Origin: Bosea beijingensis
Lineage (GTDB): Bacteria; Pseudomonadota; Alphaproteobacteria; Rhizobiales; Beijerinckiaceae
Direction of reading: 5' to 3'
NCBI RefSeq assembly: GCF_030758975.1
Contig: NZ_CP132359.1
Span: 1,132,811-1,196,810 of the forward strand
Length of the DNA: 64,000 bases
In this document: positions 61,251 to 64,000 of the stretch, one piece after another
How the letters are laid out: each line of letters starts with the position of its first letter
Numbering within the stretch: position 1 is the first letter of the stretch
Notes under the pieces: generated by a model
The model's input: only the letters and a program-made list of their open reading frames with translations
What the model was told of the DNA's origin: nothing
Databases searched by the model: none
Program-made: the position numbers and the translations under genes

Positions 61251-61676
61251 TCATTCCTTCTCGTCGGCTGCCCCATAGATATCCAGGTCGAGACGCAGGC
61301 CGCGTGAAGCCAGCGCCACTATCGTTTCGGGCTGCAGTTGGAGACCTTCATTCCAGCTCTTCGTGAAGAGGCCGGCGAAGACATCCCCATTGAAGCGTCG
61401 CGATAAATCCCGCCAAATGCTCAAATCTTGGGTGAGTGAATTAAACAGCTCGAAAATTTGTTTGTCGAGATTGCCGGGCCGGGTTCGAGCGGCACTCAAA
61501 CTCCAGAACCCCGTCTTCCGCCCGTGAGAGTTCTGCTGCCCGTTCGGCAGTATCCAAGGGTCTCCCATGAGATAGGACTTTGTTGGAGCCGCACCAAGCA
61601 ACCGAGAGATTTCAGCGGGATCGAGCTCATCTCCGCTGAAACGTAGTGATGCGGCAGTCTCGGAGACTTCGCCCAA
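61251..61676 (-). CDS. DUF4279-like protein located between pssA and psd
   Basis: A 141-residue soluble protein. The layout SLRFSGDELDPAEISRLLGA then GDPWI, TGFWSL and a C-terminal DLDIYGA fits the DUF4279 group, which has an N-terminal strand with a D-x-x-x-I-x-x-L-G motif and a central G-x-W-S-L; this family call is from pattern memory. Its base composition is visibly lower in GC than both neighbours (for instance around 61430-61460), which suggests recent acquisition. It stops seven bases before the reading frame of psd begins to end, and interrupts a pair that is normally adjacent. DUF4279 genes often act as immunity proteins near toxins; no toxin gene is seen here. Confidence 0.65.
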   Translation of the reverse strand: MGEVSETAASLRFSGDELDPAEISRLLGAAPTKSYLMGDPWILPNGQQNSHGRKTGFWSLSAARTRPGNLDKQIFELFNSLTQDLSIWRDLSRRFNGDVFAGLFTKSWNEGLQLQPETIVALASRGLRLDLDIYGAADEKE

Positions 61677-61683
61677 GCTACCC

Positions 61684-62385
61684 TCAGATATCGCGGAAGC
61701 TGCGCGCCACCGGCTCGTTGCCGGTCAGGTCGGCCAGCACGGTCTCGCCGGCGATCGCGGTCTGGCCCTCACCGACCAGCGGCACGACATGCGACGGCAG
61801 GTAGACGTCGACGCGCGAGCCGAAGCGGATCAGGCCGAAGCGCTCGCCGGTACCCAGCACGTCGCCTTCCTTGACGAAGGGCACGATGCGCCGCGCGATC
61901 AAACCGGCAATCTGGACGACGCCGACGATGCCGGACCTGGTCTCGATCGCCAGCGCGTTGCGTTCGTTGTCGTCGCTCGCCTTGTCGAGCTCGGCATTGA
62001 GGAAGAGGCCGGGCGTATAGGCGATCTTGGCGATGCGGCCGGGCACCGGCGCGCGATTCACATGGCAGTCGAAGACGTTCATGAAGATCGAGATGCGGAT
62101 CATCGGCTCGGCCGGCAGCTCGAGCTCCGGCGGCGGCAGCGACTGCGCGATCTGGCTGATGCGGCCATCGGCCGGCGAGATCACCAGCCCCTCGCGTTGC
62201 GGCGTGACGCGGATCGGATCGCGGAAGAAGTAGCAGATCCAGATCGTGACGATCGCGCCGATCCAGCCGAAGGGCGACCAGAGATTGGCGAGGATGATCG
62301 TCGCCACGAGGCCGATCGCGATGAAGACATAGCCCTCCTTGTGGATGGGCACGATCACCTTGCGGGCGGAATCGACGAGGGACAT
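61684..62385 (-). CDS. psd: phosphatidylserine decarboxylase, short (PSD-A type)
   Basis: A 233-residue proenzyme that forms phosphatidylethanolamine. ATG 62385 gives [20 protein letters not shown] with a membrane helix pair near residues 20-52. The catalytic region has [25 protein letters not shown] and the self-cleavage site Gly189-Ser190 in [12 protein letters not shown], where Ser becomes the pyruvoyl group. The short alphaproteobacterial form is expected at this length. It acts directly after PssA. Confidence 0.94.
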   Translation of the reverse strand: MSLVDSARKVIVPIHKEGYVFIAIGLVATIILANLWSPFGWIGAIVTIWICYFFRDPIRVTPQREGLVISPADGRISQIAQSLPPPELELPAEPMIRISIFMNVFDCHVNRAPVPGRIAKIAYTPGLFLNAELDKASDDNERNALAIETRSGIVGVVQIAGLIARRIVPFVKEGDVLGTGERFGLIRFGSRVDVYLPSHVVPLVGEGQTAIAGETVLADLTGNEPVARSFRDI

Positions 62386-62543
62386 GAGGCGGGTTCCGTT
62401 GGGCTGCCGGCGCCGGGCGCACGGGAATGGCATGGTCGCCGCCGAAAGCCGGCAGCGAGCGTTGCGCTGATTTAGGGGGTTCCGATGCGAAGGGAAAGCC
62501 CTGCCGCGCGCCGGTCAGCGGCGCGACGTCGCGGCCGGTCCGG

Positions 62544-63035
62544 TCAGGCTGTCCGGTGCGGCACCTGGATGAAGCGCACCGCCGCCTTCCAGGTCAACAG
62601 CGCGAAGACGACGAGAACGATTCCCTGGGCGATGCCGAAGGGCGGCTCGGACTGTGTGGGGGCCAGGGCATGCAGAGCCGGAACCTTCCCGAAGAGCTGG
62701 GCGACCAGCACGAAGATCAATAGATAGAAGGAGAGCACCGCCATGATCGCGTAGAGGCGGCGCCAGCCATCCTCCAGCCTCCGTCCATAGAGCGCGTAGG
62801 CCGCGATCACGACCAGCACGATGTGGATCGCCCCAACGATATGCGAGGGCAAAACACCGTTGAACGGAAAGCCGAAGCCGGTCGCGCTGGTGGCGAAGGC
62901 TGTGGACAGGAACACGCCGGTCCAGCCCGGCCGCGTGTGCCCCTGAAGCAATCCGGCCGTCACCGGAAAGCCGGCCACGATCGCGATCAGGCTCAGCCAG
63001 GTGTGAAAACCTACGAATGTTGTCGGATCGAACAT
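62544..63035 (-). CDS. four-helix inner-membrane protein of unknown function
   Basis: A 163-residue membrane protein with four hydrophobic helices: TWLSLIAIVAGFPVTAGLL, HIVGAIHIVLVVIAAYALYG, LYAIMAVLSFYLLIFVLVAQ and FGIAQGIVLVVFALLTW. Two His (FHTWLSL and HIVGAIH) lie within helices, which could coordinate heme, but no cytochrome signature is present. It has no neighbour in an operon-like arrangement except the ABC exporter ending 99 bases upstream. No function is assigned. Confidence 0.75.
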   Translation of the reverse strand: MFDPTTFVGFHTWLSLIAIVAGFPVTAGLLQGHTRPGWTGVFLSTAFATSATGFGFPFNGVLPSHIVGAIHIVLVVIAAYALYGRRLEDGWRRLYAIMAVLSFYLLIFVLVAQLFGKVPALHALAPTQSEPPFGIAQGIVLVVFALLTWKAAVRFIQVPHRTA

Positions 63036-63134
63036 GGCAGCCCCCCAGCCTCACCCTGCCGGGGCAGAATGCAGGAAACGGACCGCCGTTGCGAGCGGTT
63101 TCAAACTGGCCGGCGAGCGCCGCCGGCCCAGCTT

Positions 63135-64000
63135 CTACGCCAACGTCACGCGGACGCTCTCGCCCTCGGCTTCGGTCGCGCGCTGGAGCGTCGCCTTGGC
63201 CTCGTCGACCTCGCGCTGGCGGTTCCACATCGCAGCATACACGCCGTTCGCCGCCAGCAGGTCGCGATGGTGGCCGCGCTCGACGATCTGGCCCTTGTCG
63301 AGCACGATGATCTCGTCGGCATTGACCACGGTCGAGAGCCGGTGGGCGATGACCAGCGTGGTGCGGCCCTCGCTGACCCGGTCGAGCGCGTCCTGGATTT
63401 CCTTCTCCGTGAAGGAATCGAGCGCCGAGGTCGCCTCGTCGAGGACGAGCACCGGCGGCCCCTTCAGGATGGTGCGGGCGATGGCGACACGCTGCTTCTC
63501 GCCGCCGGAGAGCTTCAGGCCGCGCTCGCCGACCGAGGTCGCATAGCCTTCCGGCAGCAGGCGGATGAAGCGGTCGATCTGGGCGAGACGTGCGGCCTCC
63601 TCGACCTCGGCCGTCGTCGCCTCGGGGCGGCCATAGAGGATGTTGTATTCGATGGTGTCGTTGAACAGCACCGTGTCCTGCGGGACCATGCCGATCGCGG
63701 CCCTGAGCGAGACCTGCTGGACATCGGCGATCGGCTGGCCGTCGATCAGGATGCGCCCGGTTTGCGGTTCGTAGAAGCGGAAGAGCAGGCGCGAGATCGT
63801 CGACTTGCCGGCGCCGGACGGGCCAACGATGGCGACCGTCTGGCCCGGCAGGACCTTGAACGAGACGCCGCGCAGGATCGGGCGCTCCGGCACATAGGCG
63901 AAATGCACGTCCTCGAAGGCGACCTCGCCGGCGGGGACCGCCAGCGGCTTCGCCCCGGGCTTGTCCTGAATTTCGGGATCGCGGCCGATCAGCGAGAACA
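63135..64000 (-). CDS. ABC exporter of the ATM1/HMT1 type, C-terminal part (cut by window end)
   Basis: The reverse frame is open to the last base, so the N-terminal membrane domain lies beyond the window; 287 residues are visible. The nucleotide-binding domain has [20 protein letters not shown], Walker [11 protein letters not shown]-loop [20 protein letters not shown], signature [16 protein letters not shown], Walker [13 protein letters not shown] and [14 protein letters not shown]. The NDTI-x-YNI-x-YGRPEAT pattern is typical of the ATM1/HMT1 group that exports glutathione- or metal-linked compounds. The tail ends [10 protein letters not shown]. Confidence 0.88.
   Translation of the reverse strand, partial: FSLIGRDPEIQDKPGAKPLAVPAGEVAFEDVHFAYVPERPILRGVSFKVLPGQTVAIVGPSGAGKSTISRLLFRFYEPQTGRILIDGQPIADVQQVSLRAAIGMVPQDTVLFNDTIEYNILYGRPEATTAEVEEAARLAQIDRFIRLLPEGYATSVGERGLKLSGGEKQRVAIARTILKGPPVLVLDEATSALDSFTEKEIQDALDRVSEGRTTLVIAHRLSTVVNADEIIVLDKGQIVERGHHRDLLAANGVYAAMWNRQREVDEAKATLQRATEAEGESVRVTLA

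Overview
The window is high-GC and gene-dense, and looks chromosomal. The organism is most likely an alphaproteobacterium of the Hyphomicrobiales, possibly Bosea-like. This is inferred from gene content: an Irr/ICE-type iron box, a short psd/pssA phospholipid module, maf and yacG close together, DctBD with a sigma-54 dctA promoter, many peptide-type ABC and TRAP systems, and FCD-type GntR regulators. No phage, IS element, CRISPR array or rRNA was seen.

Layout. (1) 1-7855: a forward operon with two NodB-fold deacetylase-like proteins, two family-5 solute-binding proteins, an M28-type metallopeptidase and a DppB/DppC-type permease pair; its ATPases are not in view. (2) 7856-8405: no intact gene, but a decayed XRE regulator. 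(3) 8406-17148: ferric-siderophore uptake, with a divergent siderophore-interacting reductase, an ICE-like iron box, FecI-type sigma factor, FecR anti-sigma, a TonB-dependent transducer with an STN domain, and a FecBCDE-type ABC importer. (4) 17276-20550 (reverse): a second FecBCD-type importer behind a cobalamin riboswitch, with a Zur-like palindrome next to its first gene. (5) 20598-29951: a catabolic/transport island with two related enolase-superfamily enzymes, an M81 (MlrC) protein, a DoeB/AstE-type deacylase, a peptide-type ABC importer without ATPases, and a GntR regulator with a palindromic operator. (6) 29959-34682: DctD, DctB and DctA, with an enhancer and a -24/-12 promoter. (7) 34774-42747: a zinc-ribbon methyltransferase, then a sugar-acid type cluster (dehydratase-like enolase, SDR, GntR) divergent from a TRAP transporter with two tandem DctP proteins.

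(8) 43039-54438 is the most distinctive region: a complete selenocysteine module. A membrane formate dehydrogenase (fdnGHI) has an in-frame UGA at residue 200 of the alpha subunit, followed by a SECIS-like hairpin. Then come fdhE, selA, a Sel1-repeat protein, selB, tRNA-Sec(UCA), a small unknown gene and, convergently, selD. The tRNA-Sec gene lies inside the 3' end of the selB reading frame and encodes its last 34 residues. The client selenoprotein and its dedicated decoding genes selA, selB, tRNA-Sec and selD therefore sit in about 11.4 kb.

(9) 54776-64000: a creatininase-family enzyme, tRNA-Phe, a type II NADH dehydrogenase, yacG, an SDR, maf, a small helical protein, pssA, a DUF4279-like gene lying between pssA and psd, psd, a small membrane protein, and an ATM1/HMT-type ABC exporter cut by the window end.
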